Shown here: piece by piece, positions 1 to 11,479 of the stretch | Position numbering within the stretch: position 1 is the first letter of the stretch | Layout: each line of letters starts with the position of its first letter | From: Cephalotus follicularis | Taxonomy: Eukaryota > Streptophyta > Magnoliopsida > Oxalidales > Cephalotaceae | Length of the DNA stretch: 64,000 nucleotides | Assembly: GCA_001972305.1 (NCBI GenBank) | Contig: BDDD01001620.1 | Span: forward strand, 62,001 to 126,000 | Direction of reading: 5' to 3' | Notes under the pieces: model-generated | The model's input: the letters and a program-made list of their open reading frames with translations, nothing else | Database searches by the model: none | What the model was told of the DNA's origin: nothing | Position numbers and translations under genes: made by a program

Positions 1-22
1 AATCTCGTGTCTTCTTTCAGCA

Positions 23-1071
23 ATGGCTCCTCGCCGAGATCTTTCTTCCATCATTAGGTCTACTGATCAGAGGAAGGCCTCTACTGCTACTACCTCGAAG
101 CCTCAGGCAAAAACTCCCGCGGCCGAGAAGAGCCGCCGACCAAGACACCTCCTCCTCCTCCTGCTAGGGTACCGGTAGCTGTGACCGAGAAGAGGAAAGA
201 GACCAGCAAGAGGCCGGCTGACAACGCCCCCTCCTCTGAACGAGCTTCTCTGACAAAGAGGAGCAAAAAGGGCAAGGCCGTGGATGGCTCTGAGAAGGTA
301 CGGGAGGTCGAGGATGTTGCAGCCCTCGGATCCAGTTCCCAGGATCCAATAATTTTTCCTCCATCTCTGACGATGGACGAGCTGCTTGATGGGTTTGATG
401 GCATGGAGTGTGACCATTTAAACCTGAACGGTCTGGGGGTTGCCTAGAGACTCAGCCGGCTGGTCTTCTTGCCGCAGGAGATGGAGGCTAGGCAGAGGTG
501 GACCAATGAAGATTTGGCGACCCTTTGTCTGAAGAGCCACCTGAAGGTAAATGATCTCTTCCTCAGTCACCTTGATTTTTCTTGCACTTCAGTTTTTTAT
601 AATGTCTAACACTTTTTACTTCTCTGACAGTCTCTGAACAACACTCAGCTGCTTGTGGACAACTTCTGTGCAGTTGTGGCCAGGGACCGAGAGCTGAGGT
701 CGAGCATGGCCACCTTAGAAGAAACTGCTCGCTCGGCCCAAGCCCAACTGAACAAGGTTCTAAAGGCTCAGGAATCCTTGGCCGAGGAAAAGAAACAAGC
801 AGTTGAGGCCCTGGAGGAGGAGAGGTCCGAGAATAAGAGGCTCAAGGCCAAGCTGAAACTGGCCGAGGAGAAAAATTATGACCTGGTGGCCAAACTAGAG
901 CGGCAGCAGAGGAAAGAGAAGGAGCAGCTGAGGAGGGAACAACACCAAGCAGTGGCCGACTTCAAGAACTCGGAGGAGTTCAAGGAGTTGCTGAGGTCCT
1001 CGGTGGAGGAGTTTAAGGGGTCAGAGGAGTTCGATGAAGCAGTCTTCCAGGAATCGTCTAGACAGGTCTGA
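23..1071 (+). pseudogene. Antisense coiled-coil ORF of the gypsy element (frameshifted)
   Basis: A likely acceptor (cttctttcag) precedes an ATG at 23. The first frame (MAPRRDLSSIIRSTDQ...) runs into a stop near 170. A +/-1 shift around 125-140 would continue it into the lysine-rich frame at 181-447. A GT-AG intron fits at 547-630. The exon from 631 to 1071 is highly charged, rich in Glu, Lys, Ala and Leu, and predicts a long coiled coil. It ends with a repeated motif of the type FKxSEEFxE. No catalytic motif is visible. Its position antisense and distal to gag matches the additional antisense ORF of Tat-lineage gypsy elements. Function is unknown; some related ORFs are annotated as plant transposon proteins. 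The frameshift marks a decayed copy. Confidence 0.55.
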
Positions 1072-2409
1072 CCTCCCCTTCCTCTTCTCTCTTCTCTCGG
1101 GAGCATTTCGTGAATGCTCCCTGTTCTCCTCCTGTTGGCCAGTCCAAGGTGCTTTTTGCTTCCTGGCCAACATCTCTTCCTCGGCGTTCACATATCTTTC
1201 TGCCCATTTCAGCAACTCTGCCATGTCCTTTGCCGGCCTCTTCAGCAGGGAGAAAGTGAATTTTGAGTTGCTCCTCAGCCCATTATTCAGGGCTGCCAAA
1301 ACAAAGGATGGCTCCAGGTCTTTCACTGTGAGAGATTCTTTGTTGAACCTGGTGAGGTAATCTCTCAACGTCTCATCCTTACCCTGCACCACGTTGATGA
1401 GGTGGGTAGAGTTTCTCCTCTGCGTAGTGCTGTTGAGGAACTTCGTCACGAACAGTTCCGTAAACTGATCGAAGCTCCTCACTGAATTCCCTGCCAAGGT
1501 AAAGTACCATGCCTGGGCAGCTCCAATCAAAGTCATTGGGAATCCTCGGCAGAGAATGGCGTCCGAGGCTTGATACATCCACATAGCCTGGATATATGAG
1601 CGCACATGCTGGATGGGGTCCGTGGACCCATCGTACTTATCAAGATTTGGGTTTCTGAACCCACTGGGGACTGGATCTGCTATGATCTCGGCAGTAAATG
1701 GGTGTGCATTGATGTTTTGCACCTCGGATAGGTGCCCCCGTTGCCGTTCCGCTCCTCGGAACCTCCTTTCTAGGTCTGCAAGCATTCTGTTCACTGCCTG
1801 CTCTACCTCTTCAATGTTTCTTACTCTGCTGGAAACATGTGACCCTCCAGCCAATGAGGCTAGGGGATTGACCCTGCTCCCTCGGGCTGTGCCAGCTTTG
1901 CGTGAAGCGTTGGAGCGCACTTGCGCCCCCTCTACTCCTCTGATCTCCTGCCGAGGATCGACATCCATAGCCTGGCGCTGAGGGTGTGCTCTCCTGGGAT
2001 CGTTAGGATGATCCCTTGCAGTCGAGGACTCAACTCTCTAAGATGCATTGATCTCAGGCCTCCTTCCCAAGGGATTGTTGTCCCCTGACCGCCCAAGGGG
2101 AAGTTCATCTCCCCTTGGCGGGTTTCGCCTGGTACCTCGTGGGTGCCTTGTCTCCACCTCTGGCCTTTGGGGGCCAGAAACTCCTCGGGCCACTTGCTGA
2201 GCGGTCCCTGCTTGCTGTTGTTAGTTGGCTAGAGTTGTGACCAACCGATCTGTGACACGCTCCAATCCTTGGAGGAATTGGTTGAGTTGCTTCCCTGTAA
2301 CGGGAGCTGGATCTTGGGCCGCTATTTGAACGGCTTCTGGTGGAGGAGCTGCAACATCTTCTTGTTGGCTGCGAGTGACTCCAACTAGGGTATTCTTCCT
2401 TGGAGGCAT
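1021..2409 (-). pseudogene. Ty3/gypsy gag (retrotransposon gag domain), two nonsense codons
   Basis: The ATG at 2409-2407 lies 26 bases after the PBS-like site, the usual place for a gag start. One frame runs from 2409 to 1021 and is broken by TAA at 2223-2221 and TAG at 2040-2038. The central part (about 1720-1170) carries the plant gypsy gag signature: KYDGSTDP, a segment with QAWYFTL, and FVTKFL followed by a Thr/Asn-rich stretch and LRDYLTRFN. This is the capsid-like domain that packages element RNA in cytoplasmic particles. The C-terminal basic tail (EKRKGRSDLSR) stops abruptly: the last dozen codons are the reverse complement of the coiled-coil ORF, which places a deletion junction near 1055-1075. 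No zinc knuckle is seen. Confidence 0.85.
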
Positions 2410-2434
2410 GGTTACTGATGACTTTTTGTAGCGC

Positions 2435-2452
2435 TTCCCACAGACGGCGCCA
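2435..2452 (-). other. Primer-binding-site-like sequence of the gypsy element
   Basis: On the - strand the LTR end (...TATCAACA) is followed after two bases by TGGCGCCGTCTGTGGGAA. This is a widespread plant gypsy primer binding site, starting with TGG as expected for pairing with a tRNA 3' CCA. The cognate tRNA was not assigned. It fixes the orientation and the inner LTR edge at 2455. Confidence 0.75.
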
Positions 2453-2454
2453 AC

Positions 2455-3338
2455 TGTTGATACAGAAAACCTTCTCTCAACAGTATCCTACGTGGAGGAC
2501 TTTTATTTGTAGAGAGAAACGTTTATCACTGATGCCTGGAAGAAGAAAGTTGATCTCGGACACCTGCACAAGGTAACGAAAATGGTGGAAAGTCCAGGAG
2601 GTTGTACTCCCGGGGACACTCCGACGCTCAATTAGACAAGGTGCAGATGAAATTAATACTCTCTTGAATGTAAAAATTGCTGACCTTTGTTCAGTATGTT
2701 GAACTTGTATTTAAAGTGGAGTTTGGTAACTGATAGAGCGTGTAAATCGGATGTGATCGTTATCCCCTAGGGAAATGCCGAGGATCTCGGTCATTCCCTT
2801 GATCTCCGCCTATAATCTTGCTGTTTCCTTAAGTAGTTGGATACATCACTACTTCTTCATTTGGATAAGTACGGATCCCACTAAATCTGGTGAAGATGAT
2901 AGCCTTATCCTGTAGATAAGGTTGAGGTCCTCCATTATAGGATGATAGAGTAAATTGGTTGTGATAATGCTGCAAAGGTGGGGGTCCTCTTTGGTCCGAG
3001 AACCAAACTAACTTGAATATGTCTGAGAAGGAGCTTCTCAGTTTCTGTGTTGTGGAGGGCATACCTCCTGTTCTTTATCTGGTAGATACTTTGGGCCGAG
3101 GGAGTCCTCGGCCCTTACACCGTGAATATGGTCTTCTGCCCTTGAGTCCGAGGAGTGTCCTCGGACTTGTGGTCTCAGTGTATTGTCCTCAAAAGATAAT
3201 GATCCTCGGCTATTAGTCCGAGAAGGATATTCTTTGTCATAGGTGCGCTCCTCGGCACGGCCTGTTTGTCAAGCTTGTAACCCCTGATGGACAGCTGGTC
3301 AAGTCTGCTATGGACACCTGTCCTTGTTAATATAAACA
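2455..3338 (-). repeat. LTR of the gypsy element (5' LTR on the - strand)
   Basis: The + strand begins TGTTGATACAG at 2455, next to the PBS. The outer end is placed at ...TATAAACA (3338), the last CA-ending sequence before the sequence character changes to copia-derived DNA; this outer limit is uncertain by tens of bases. The LTR is rich in CCGAG/CTCGG motifs (3090-3260). A related LTR lies at about 22376-22871. Confidence 0.6.
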
Positions 3339-3841
3339 TATTTTTCCTCCATCAATAATAGTGGCTTTAATTTCATTAATCAATTTTTCTTTCAAAAGGA
3401 TATTGTTATTGCATAATATATGGCAACCATTACTTTATTATTTAAGATATGACATCGCAACAGTAGCCTATTAAGTTTTGCAATAACCATAATAGTTAAG
3501 TTTTGCAATAACATAGTAGTTTTCAAAATATATATTATTGCAATAATTCCTTTAGGATTTATGATATGGCAATAACCATATATAACCACATTATTTATAT
3601 GGTTTGATCGTAATCATTGCTTTATTCTTCAAAAGCAATGTAAACTATGGCAATTAAAAGAATAACATGATGTTCAGCGGCATGATCTATAGAGCATCAC
3701 CATAATACCAGTAGCAACTCAGTGATAAAGCCAAAAACCCAAAAGATATATAGCAGCGGCACACATAAAATCATCAACCGCAAAAACGTATCAATATAAT
3801 ATTATTATATTGATTCTATTTATGTAAATATTAATTATCAC

Positions 3842-3852
3842 TCTGATACCAA
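3842..3852 (-). other. Copia primer binding site (initiator-Met type)
   Basis: The - strand reads TTGGTATCAGA here, one base after the LTR end at 3854. Complementarity to the 3' end of initiator methionyl-tRNA is the standard copia primer site. Confidence 0.75.
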
Positions 3853-3853
3853 A

Positions 3854-4291
3854 TGTTAGAATTAGTTGTTCACAATATCAAGAACACATATGTCAAGATC
3901 ATTATATTCGTATAAAATAAGAATATAAATAATAACAAAACTTACATTTTTACAGAGTAGACATTTTGATACGGAATCGTTATGAAGGATTTGATTTTCA
4001 ATTGTCTCTCTGAACTGTAAAGATTGTGGTTTTGAGTGTTTTCTTTATCTTAAGAATTATGAGAGAAGAATATCTTCAGATGACAACTGGGATCAACCCT
4101 ATTGTATTTTTAAGAGTTTGTCTTCTCACAGAAATTCTTGATTCCATTATGTTATTGACGAAAATACCCTTATAATATTGTAACGGTTTCATTAATGTTA
4201 CTGTAACCGTAAACGTAAATTAAGTGACTAATAATTACGTGGGTTTGAAATATAGAAATAATCCAAAAGATAATTAGATATTATTCCAACA
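3854..4291 (-). repeat. Copia LTR, 438 bp
   Basis: The ends are TG...CA: TGTTAGAATT at 3854 and TTATTCCAACA at 4291 on the + strand, near-mirror terminal repeats. The inner edge is fixed by the adjacent primer site. The partner LTR is absent, so no target duplication was found. Confidence 0.7.
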
Positions 4292-6082
4292 GTAAAAACT
4301 TGTTCATGAGAGTTTTTGTACGAATTTGGTAGAAGCACAAGATCAAAAGAAAATGAAGAAATTAAAGAATGCTATAATGGGATCACAAAGAAATGAGTAT
4401 TTATGGAAAATTAAGAGAGAAATCAAGTAGCTAGGCTATAATATAATTTGCATTGCAATAGCAGTTCATTTGTTGGTTACTTATATGTCATATGGTATAA
4501 GATATTGTAAAACGGACCAGCCGTCTCGTCAGTACGGTTTTTCTCCCCTCTCAACCAAAAAACATTTTTAAGGTCAAAATCGATTAAAATCGGCCAAAAC
4601 CGGTTGAACCCGTTTTTTTTAAAAAGGAAATAAAAAAGAAAATATCATCTTGAACTAATCACCATACCTAGATACTATTGCCACCTTGCAAAATTAAAAC
4701 ACTTACACCATAGTCGGAGTCAAAGTCCAAATACATAGCCAAAGCACATAGTCAAATTCAATTAATTAAGTCTCTAGTCCAAACACATTGTAATTTGTAT
4801 TGATGAAAATAAATTTTTTTTTTAGTGGAATGTAATTGCCTATTGGATCCTTTTTATTTTACTCTTAGTTTAATGCGTTAATATTATGAGTTTTGTATAA
4901 TATTTATTATATAATATAGATTTATTTAGATTTATGGTTCGATCCTTAAACCCTTAAATCTTTAAAGTTTACGGTTCGATGACCTGATTTGGTTAATAAT
5001 ATTGACTGAAACAGATTATGATTAGTCTGTAAATTAATCGATCTAGGTCAAAATCAGGTGTTAACAATAATTGATTAAACCGTTGAGCATTTGCAATTTG
5101 TAACTTGATTATGTATAAGCATTGGAAAAGAAGTTTTAAATACATTGTAAGTTTGTAACCCCATGGATTTTGCTCTATGATTGATTGTCTGGCTTTCTAC
5201 ATTGTTCATTGAGTGTTTTTGAATACGCCTTAGTGAAGTTTCAAACTTGTGATTAAGTGATTACAGCCTAGGTTTCAGAACAACTATTCTCTATTGTTAG
5301 TGTAATATTGTTCATGGTTTAATCCAAGTTTTTGGTCTCTCAAGTTTTTTCCCCTTGTGATCAAGATATGGAGCTTGATTGGGTGAAGTGGGTGCGATGA
5401 TGCAGTGGTGAAGTGGGTGCAAGGTGCAGTGGTGATCCGGTGGAGTCATGCAATGGTGAAGTGGTGTAGTGTGCAGTGGTGAGGTGGGTGGTGCGATGAA
5501 GTAGGTGAAGGTGAGGTGCAGTGGGTGTAAATGCAATAGTAGTGATAAGAGAAAAGAGTGATGAGGTGATGAAAAGAGTAATAATGACATTATTTTAACT
5601 AACTGTGGATTAGTGGTCAGTCATCTTAAATAAATAATAATTATAAAGCAGTCGAAGGACCTAACTGGTAGTTGGTATTGACCGAAAATAAAAGGGATGA
5701 AAATGAGCAACATGCCTTTATCTCAATAGGTTTGTTTGAATTTTAGCCAAAATGTTAATTAATATATCAGGCTATAATGTATAACTGGCTCGAAAAAACA
5801 ATATTACTTATCTCAATACTTATAGCAATTTTTTTTGAGAAAATCTTCATTGAGCCTCCATCCTAACAGTATAACGTTTTCTCAAATTGAGGCATAATTT
5901 TTTTTTCTTCTAATTAAGCATAACACACTAAAAATCGTGCCAATTTTGTGCACTTCGTCAATTGCATCTTGTGCTTTTAATGATTTTATCATGTGTCACA
6001 TTATGATTCATTGTTTATTATTTTAAAAAAAATTTAAATCTTTCTCTCTTCCACTCAATAATAATCATTTTTTTTCTCGATT
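4292..6082. other. Gene-free AT-rich stretch
   Basis: No coding region is supported. The stretch 4500-5100 has degenerate motifs around CCGGTTGAACC and GGTTCGAT of the kind found in decayed DNA transposons. It contains the short G-rich degenerate repeat at 5383-5530. Confidence 0.5.
5383..5530. repeat. Degenerate minisatellite
   Basis: Repeated, imperfect units of the type GTGCAGTGGTGAAGTGGGT, about 6-8 copies, in otherwise AT-rich DNA. On the - strand it reads as a His/Pro/Thr-rich ORF, which is a by-product of the repeat. Confidence 0.6.
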
Positions 6083-6296
6083 TTTAGATTCTACAAAAAC
6101 TTTTCTAAATTGTATAATCATCTAACAAATACCTCCTTCTATGTTGAAAATACTAAGAATACCCTCATTTTTATTTTTAATATATTTTTTCCATTTATTT
6201 TACAAAAAATATCAGCATATTACTCGTTTGCAGTCCGTTTTGAACAAAAAAAATACTCGTTGAGAATATCTAAATGTCTAATTTCTAATTCAACAA

Positions 6297-6457
6297 GTTT
6301 CATGAAAATTTTTAATTATGAAATATTTTATGATCAAGATACTATTATTATTCATTTGCCTTTTAGTTTTACGAAAATATTTGTATGTTACTCAAATGAT
6401 CAAATAATAGTATCTTGATCATAAAAAAATATGTGATTGAAATTTTTTCATGAAACT
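6297..6457. repeat. Short palindrome (hairpin, arms about 60 bp)
   Basis: The left arm (from TTTCATGAAAATTTTTAA to ATTATTCATTT) is mirrored by the right arm (AAATGATCAAATAATAG to TTTTTTCATGAAAC). The shared core GATCAAGATACTATTA occurs on both arms in opposite orientation with a loop of about 35 bp. Consistent with a small foldback/MITE-like structure. Confidence 0.6.
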
Positions 6458-6596
6458 CATATTGCATTGGAAACTAAACATTTAGAGTCTATTTGCATGC
6501 ACTTAATACATATCTAAATATGAATAACTTAGATATTCAGTCATTAAGACTGTTTGTTTGATCATCTAATTTTGGAGTTAATAAGACTTAATACTG

Positions 6597-6905
6597 TACG
6601 ATTTTGATATCCCTGTCAATCAGTCAATCACACATAACAGAAAATAACGATAAAGTAAAAGACACAGAGTTAACCAGGTTCACTCCAATTCAGGGCTACA
6701 TCCTGCACAAATAGATTTTACTATAGATTCAATAGTCTCCTCACACCACTCTCTGTTACAATAGAGAATAAGAAACTCTCATATTTTATATAAGCATTAA
6801 TACTAGAAAACCCTAGTATTCAAGTAACTATTCATGAACCAAACTCAAACTACTAATAATTAATATAAAATCAAGTCTGTATCCGATTAAAAAAACCTGG
6901 TGTCC
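6597..6905 (+). repeat. Dispersed repeat, copy 1
   Basis: Begins GTACGATTTTGATAT and shares long stretches with 15367-15620, including ATTTTACTATAGATTCAATAGT and CTCTGTTACAAT, in the same orientation. Probably an internal segment of a transposon family; the type is not identified. Confidence 0.6.
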
Positions 6906-7316
6906 TTTCTGTTGGGAATGGTAAACCATCCCCTGAGCCAGAATCGGACCAAAGGGTATTAAAGGTGCAAACAAAAATTTTCTAAACAATATGGCAACGA
7001 AATATAAAACCTCTAACACCAAAACATGGTCCAATTCAGGGAATGCACAAGTCACAAGGATCACCACATCATAACATATTTGAATTGGCATCACCCATAC
7101 ATACAATGGTGATACACAAACATGGTAAGAGAAGGACAAGAAGACATTTATCGTAAAGTGATGGCTCCTTCGTCTTTGCCGCTTCAAGCTTGATTAGACT
7201 CTCCACAAGCTTAAACTTCTTTCTCCAAGATGCAATCAGTGCTGCTCCAAGCACTTGGTTCCAAACGCAAGCAGCAGGTTTTCCAAAAACTATCTCTATC
7301 CCGCTCAACACTCTCA

Positions 7317-9300
7317 CACTATGCTTACAAAGGATGTATTGATGTTGACAAGGGTTGTCAATAACAATCCACCCTAGGTTAGCTTCAAAAACTTGGTGAA
7401 CTAATTAGAGAAAGGATCAGCAGTGTTTTGGCAAGCAAGTCGACCTCTGCCCAACAATGTATTATGAAAATCACACTCTCTGCAATCTTTTTATTGTTTT
7501 TATGCCAGACGATTTTTCTCTCTCTCTCTCTAGTCGCACCCACTCATGCACTCATGGATCATGTCGCTTCCTCTAAGGAAACATGTACACATGATCCTGA
7601 CGAGCTCTCTTCCACTTTCTAAGAAGTGGAAAAACGCTGGGAGTGGGAGAGAGATCGAGCGTATGTCGCGCACCCACGTTAGGCACCCACATTACCGCTC
7701 CAAGCGTCGACGCTTTTCCAAAAGCGCTGACGCTTAGACGGGCTAAGCGTTGGCTCCTTTTCAAAAGGCATTGACGCTTAGATGGGGTTTAAGCGTTGAC
7801 GTTTTTTCAAAAGGCGTCATTTTGAGTCCAACTCTTATTTAAATGGGTCCTACTCATTTTATTAATGCCACATATCCCTTCGAATATTGATTAAATAAGA
7901 TCAAACAAATGTGTCACCACAAATTATAAAATCCACCTAACTAATATTTAATTTTATAAATTTCACCAAGACTTAAATATGTCCAACATATTTATGAAGA
8001 AATCATTATCGGGCAGGGACCCTTTAAAATCTTGGTTAGAATCGGTGGTGTTCATAAATTACCGAAATACCCCTAGGGTTCTGCTAAGTCATTCTAAATG
8101 GTCTCAGTCCTATGTAAATGCTCTTGGACTAATATCCAATATTATCCATATGAAAAATTAATCCAATTAATTTTCTCACAATTTATTACACACTACTGTA
8201 ACACGAGACTTTTTAAGTCGTCAGTTCACGTGTGCTATAATCCATTGTCATACTTGGCCCTGACTGATGTCTAGGATAATGATACATGTCAACCCTAGAT
8301 AATACCTCAATAGCTAAAATATCTGATTATATTACTAGGACATTTGGTAAACTATCCAGAAATCCAATTTCCAGTCCACCTCAACTTTGGCCAAGGATTT
8401 CATAAGTCCAAAGTACAATCAGACCATAATAGGGCCGATCACATTCGCTCAGGTGTGACAATCCCTTATTGCACACTCGCTTATATTCATATAGATTCGA
8501 TCATACCCAAAAACCACTCGATTGCCAACCCTGCACAAGAATTTGGTAAAGTGGAGATTAAAGCATAATCGTCTCCATACAATATAGAGCAGTCGCTCAG
8601 ATCTAAGGATCAGACGAGCTAGAGAACTCGCTAAGTGACTAGCACTTATACATAACCACAACAAGTAGGAATCACTACTAACACTAGAATAGCAACTATC
8701 CAAATAGTGTCTCTTAAGCGGGTACAGTTCAGTGTACACGCTCCCAACGCGCACCCCGTATTTGTCCTAGTGTCGCAACACAGATGGTAGTGAGAGAATC
8801 CATCATCCAATTCAAAAAGCATGCAACATATGTACAAATCTATCCGGTTCACTAATGCCTACAAAGTGAACCTATGACTTGGAACTAATTTGACATAAGG
8901 AATAAGGTAACCAATCTCACTGCCTCCATGATTGGCATCCAACCTTATGTCAGAGCATCACAAGTGTAAGTAGAGTAATATTAAACTATTTCAATTATGT
9001 GATAAAACACAAGTGATATTACCATAATTAATATAAACAAATTAGCACATGTTATATATCTGGAAAAAGACTGTTTATATACACAAATAGGTTTGATACA
9101 AAAGTTCATCAAATGACTTGTCGGGTCACCCTATCTAACACTTTCGGGGGCGCTGCCCCCATGCTCCTACCCGCTGACCAGGCAGCGGGACCCCCGTCCA
9201 CTCACCGGGGAGAGGAACCCCTGAACCCCTGAGTGATAGGGTCATAGTCATACTGTAGATATGTCGAAATAGATACCAACTCCAACAAATACATATGAAA
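7317..9300. other. Gene-free stretch with repeat-like sequence
   Basis: No coding region is supported. 7690-7810 has several GCGTTGACGCTT/AAGCGTTGACG motifs resembling those in the LTRs of the copia element at 29694. 7980-8950 reads like retroelement untranslated DNA. 9121-9293 is a GC-rich patch (GGGGGCGCTGCCCCC is a perfect palindrome) ending in CCAACA, a possible LTR end. Confidence 0.35.
9141..9232. repeat. GC-rich palindromic patch
   Basis: Contains the perfect palindrome GGGGGCGCTGCCCCC plus runs of C and G such as CGGGACCCCCG, standing out sharply from the AT-rich surroundings. Similar patches occur in LTR regions of plant retroelements; its parent element was not identified. Confidence 0.45.
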
Positions 9301-10032
9301 TTTTAAGACATGATAACAACACTTAACACCCTTAAGACATTTTTTATAATAATTTTTAACAAAAATATCCTCAATTTATTTCATTAATTACAATTCATAC
9401 CCCTACCCTATTTCTCAACCTTAGCATAACATGCTCTTAGCAGTTAATAGGCTTAAAATGAAAACTACACATATTCAGATATTTCAAATACATGAGTTAT
9501 CAAACAATCTTAATCATTCAGCATTTAACATTCGGATATCAGCATCATTAAGTTGTTTATTCATATTCAATCACTTATCACTTAATGCAAACAAATGCAC
9601 CCTTATATCTTCTCAACGAAATTTTTTTTTGCTCAAAATGGACTACAAACGAATAACACACTAATATTTTTGTAAAATAAAAGAAAAAATATATTGCAAA
9701 AATAAAATTGATGGTATTCCTGGTATTTTCAACATAAATGGAGGTATTTGATGAATGGTTATATAATTTAGGAAGATTTTTGTAGAATCTAAAAATAGAT
9801 GGAGGTATTTGCGATTAAAAAAAATCTCAAAAAGGCTTTTTTAGTTTATCCTTTCTATTTTAAAACCAATATCACTTCTCACGTCCCTCTCCTCTCTCTG
9901 TTGAACAAATGTCGATGGTTTTGTCGACAAAAACAACGTTAGTGCTGCTAACCTTTTTCCTTTTCCTTTATCTCTTTTTTAATTTTTCTTTCTCCTGTAC
10001 CATTTAACCTCTTAAACTCTGATATATCCTAA

Positions 10033-10579
10033 GGATGACAATGGGGAGGGTCATGCACGATTACTATATATAGTGCACGTCCCCCTCTTTTTTATTTTTA
10101 CCGTAACCTCCTCACAACCGTGAGGGTATTGAGAAAGATCTACATCATCATCTCTGCGAAAACTTATTAATACCAGTACACTTCCCGTGTATAGAGAAAA
10201 TTTTATGTTCTCATAATACAATACTTAATAATATAAAATAAACATATGTTTTAAACAAATTATGGGTACCCAACAATAGGTACGTAAGTTTGAAACTAAT
10301 TTTGACAATCTATTATATTACTCCTTATCAAAAGAGAGAGATGAGAGATTGGTGATAGCGCGTTCCTTGATTCAGCAATCGTAAAGAAATGAAATAGGGA
10401 TTTAAATACTGTGGCTCATGGTTGCACTGCGTAGCAGTAATAGTAACATACTGATATCTAAAAAAATAGGACTTTTTGGTGTTTATATATATATATAATC
10501 CCGTCCCTTGTGGGTAATCCTCTCCTCGTACGGGATAAGTGGGGTTGAACACCCGTTTTTACGAATATAATTGTCATCC
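10033..10579. mobile_element. MITE-like element with short terminal inverted repeats
   Basis: Starts GGATGACAATGGGGAGGG and ends AATTGTCATCC, giving a perfect 10-bp terminal inverted repeat (GGATGACAAT). Just inside the ends lie GC-richer motifs (GGGGAGGG; GGGTGTTCAACCCCACTTATCCCG in part). This arrangement is common among non-autonomous hAT elements. No perfect 8-bp target duplication was found, so the call is tentative. Confidence 0.4.
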
Positions 10580-11321
10580 ATAATCTATCCTCCTCAATTC
10601 TTGGCTACCTCTTTGTTTCATTTGGATTATGGAGATTCCAGACTGTGATTTCGGTTTGGGAGTGATGATGCCTGGGTTTGATTTTGGTGATGATTTTTAG
10701 ATGTATTGCTGTTTGTGGTTGTTGAGGGGGTGAAGGTGGCGATTTGGAACTAGCTTTGTGGCTTTGATGGGAGCAGGTTTGCGGTGACTAGTTTTTGTGG
10801 GGCTGGTGAGGCCGCGAGTGTGTGGGTGGATGTTCTGGGATTGGCATTGTGGTAACGGCTTTATGGTTTTCTGTGGTGTGCAATGGAATAGTTTGTGTTT
10901 TGCAACTTGAACGATTAGTGGTTATGTCTTTGTGGGTGTTGTGTCGGTATTGCATATGGTGTGTATTCTTGCAGATGGGTGTTCCAATCTATCACAATTA
11001 CTCTGTCCTGTATAACATATTATTTTTTAGTGGTTAGGGGTTTAAATCATTATCTCTTTAAATTTAAATATCTTTATATGTATGTAGTATATGAATATTA
11101 AATTACATATACGAGAAATCAATGAGGTAATGCGGGGGTCAACTGGGGATGGTATAGGGCAGAGCGTGGTGGGGCAAAGCAATGGACAAATATTTCCCTG
11201 CCCCATCACTGCAAACAGGGCAATTTTTTTGTCCCAGCCCCATCCCAAATTTTTTTTTGGCTTGGAATCTCCGCTCAGTTCAATGGAGGGCGCAATGGGG
11301 TGTTCGAGATGGGGAAAAATC

Positions 11322-11479
11322 TCATCCTTAATTGGTGGAGTGGCTGTGTGTGTATGTTTTGGACGTGATAATTTGGTGGGTGGCTTAATAGTGTACAAGG
11401 TCATCCTTAATTGGTGGAGTGGCAGTGTGTGTACGTTTTGGACGTGATAATTTGGTGGGTGGCTTAATAGTGTACTAAG
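11322..11479 (+). repeat. Tandem duplication, 79-bp unit x 2
   Basis: The unit beginning TCATCCTTAATTGGTGGAG at 11322 is repeated at 11401 with only a few substitutions. Upstream (11130-11300) are G/C-rich stretches of the TGGGGATGG / CCATCCC type. Confidence 0.85.

Larger units (their letters stand above)
1..3338 (-). mobile_element. Deleted Ty3/gypsy LTR retrotransposon, pol-less, truncated by the window edge
   Basis: Read on the - strand, the order is LTR (3338 to 2455), a PBS-like site, a gag reading frame (2409 to about 1060), and then directly the reverse complement of a + strand coiled-coil ORF (1-1071). No protease, reverse transcriptase, RNase H or integrase motif lies between gag and the antisense ORF. 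Extra antisense ORFs are known from plant Tat/Ogre/Retand-type gypsy elements, so this is read as an internal-deletion derivative of such an element. The second LTR would lie left of the window, so no target duplication can be checked. Clade assignment is inference. Confidence 0.75.
3339..4291 (-). mobile_element. Ty1/copia fragment: LTR plus PBS and short leader
   Basis: On the - strand an LTR at 4291-3854 starts TGTTGGAATA and ends ATTCTAACA. It is followed by TTTGGTATCAGAG (+ strand 3841-3853), matching the initiator-Met tRNA primer site typical of copia elements. About 500 bases of AT-rich leader follow (3339-3841), with imperfect repeats around TTGCAATAACCATA. No gag or pol remains: the neighbouring gypsy LTR abuts it at about 3338, so either the gypsy element inserted into it or a deletion joined them. 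Confidence 0.7.
6083..9812. mobile_element. Region bounded by long inverted repeats (probable DNA transposon remnant)
   Basis: The sequence at about 6083-6260 (starting TTTTTAGATTCTACAAAAA) reappears in reverse complement at about 9812-9590. Shared stretches include the segments with AAATACCTCC and TATGTTGAAAATAC, and a longer, weaker match continues to about 6560/9440. The arms are imperfect, at a guess 75-85 % alike. Such arms flanking 3.3 kb suggest a non-autonomous or decayed transposon with long terminal inverted repeats. No transposase was recognised inside and no target duplication could be fixed. The interior includes the dispersed repeat at 6597-6905, ORF-like segments at 6828-7317 without a known domain, and a GC-rich patch at 9121-9293. 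Confidence 0.5.

Noticed and set aside
6828..7317. Two overlapping - strand frames (119 and 82 codons)
   Set aside because: No recognisable domain, no splice structure that joins them, and they lie within a probable transposon; kept only as a lead.
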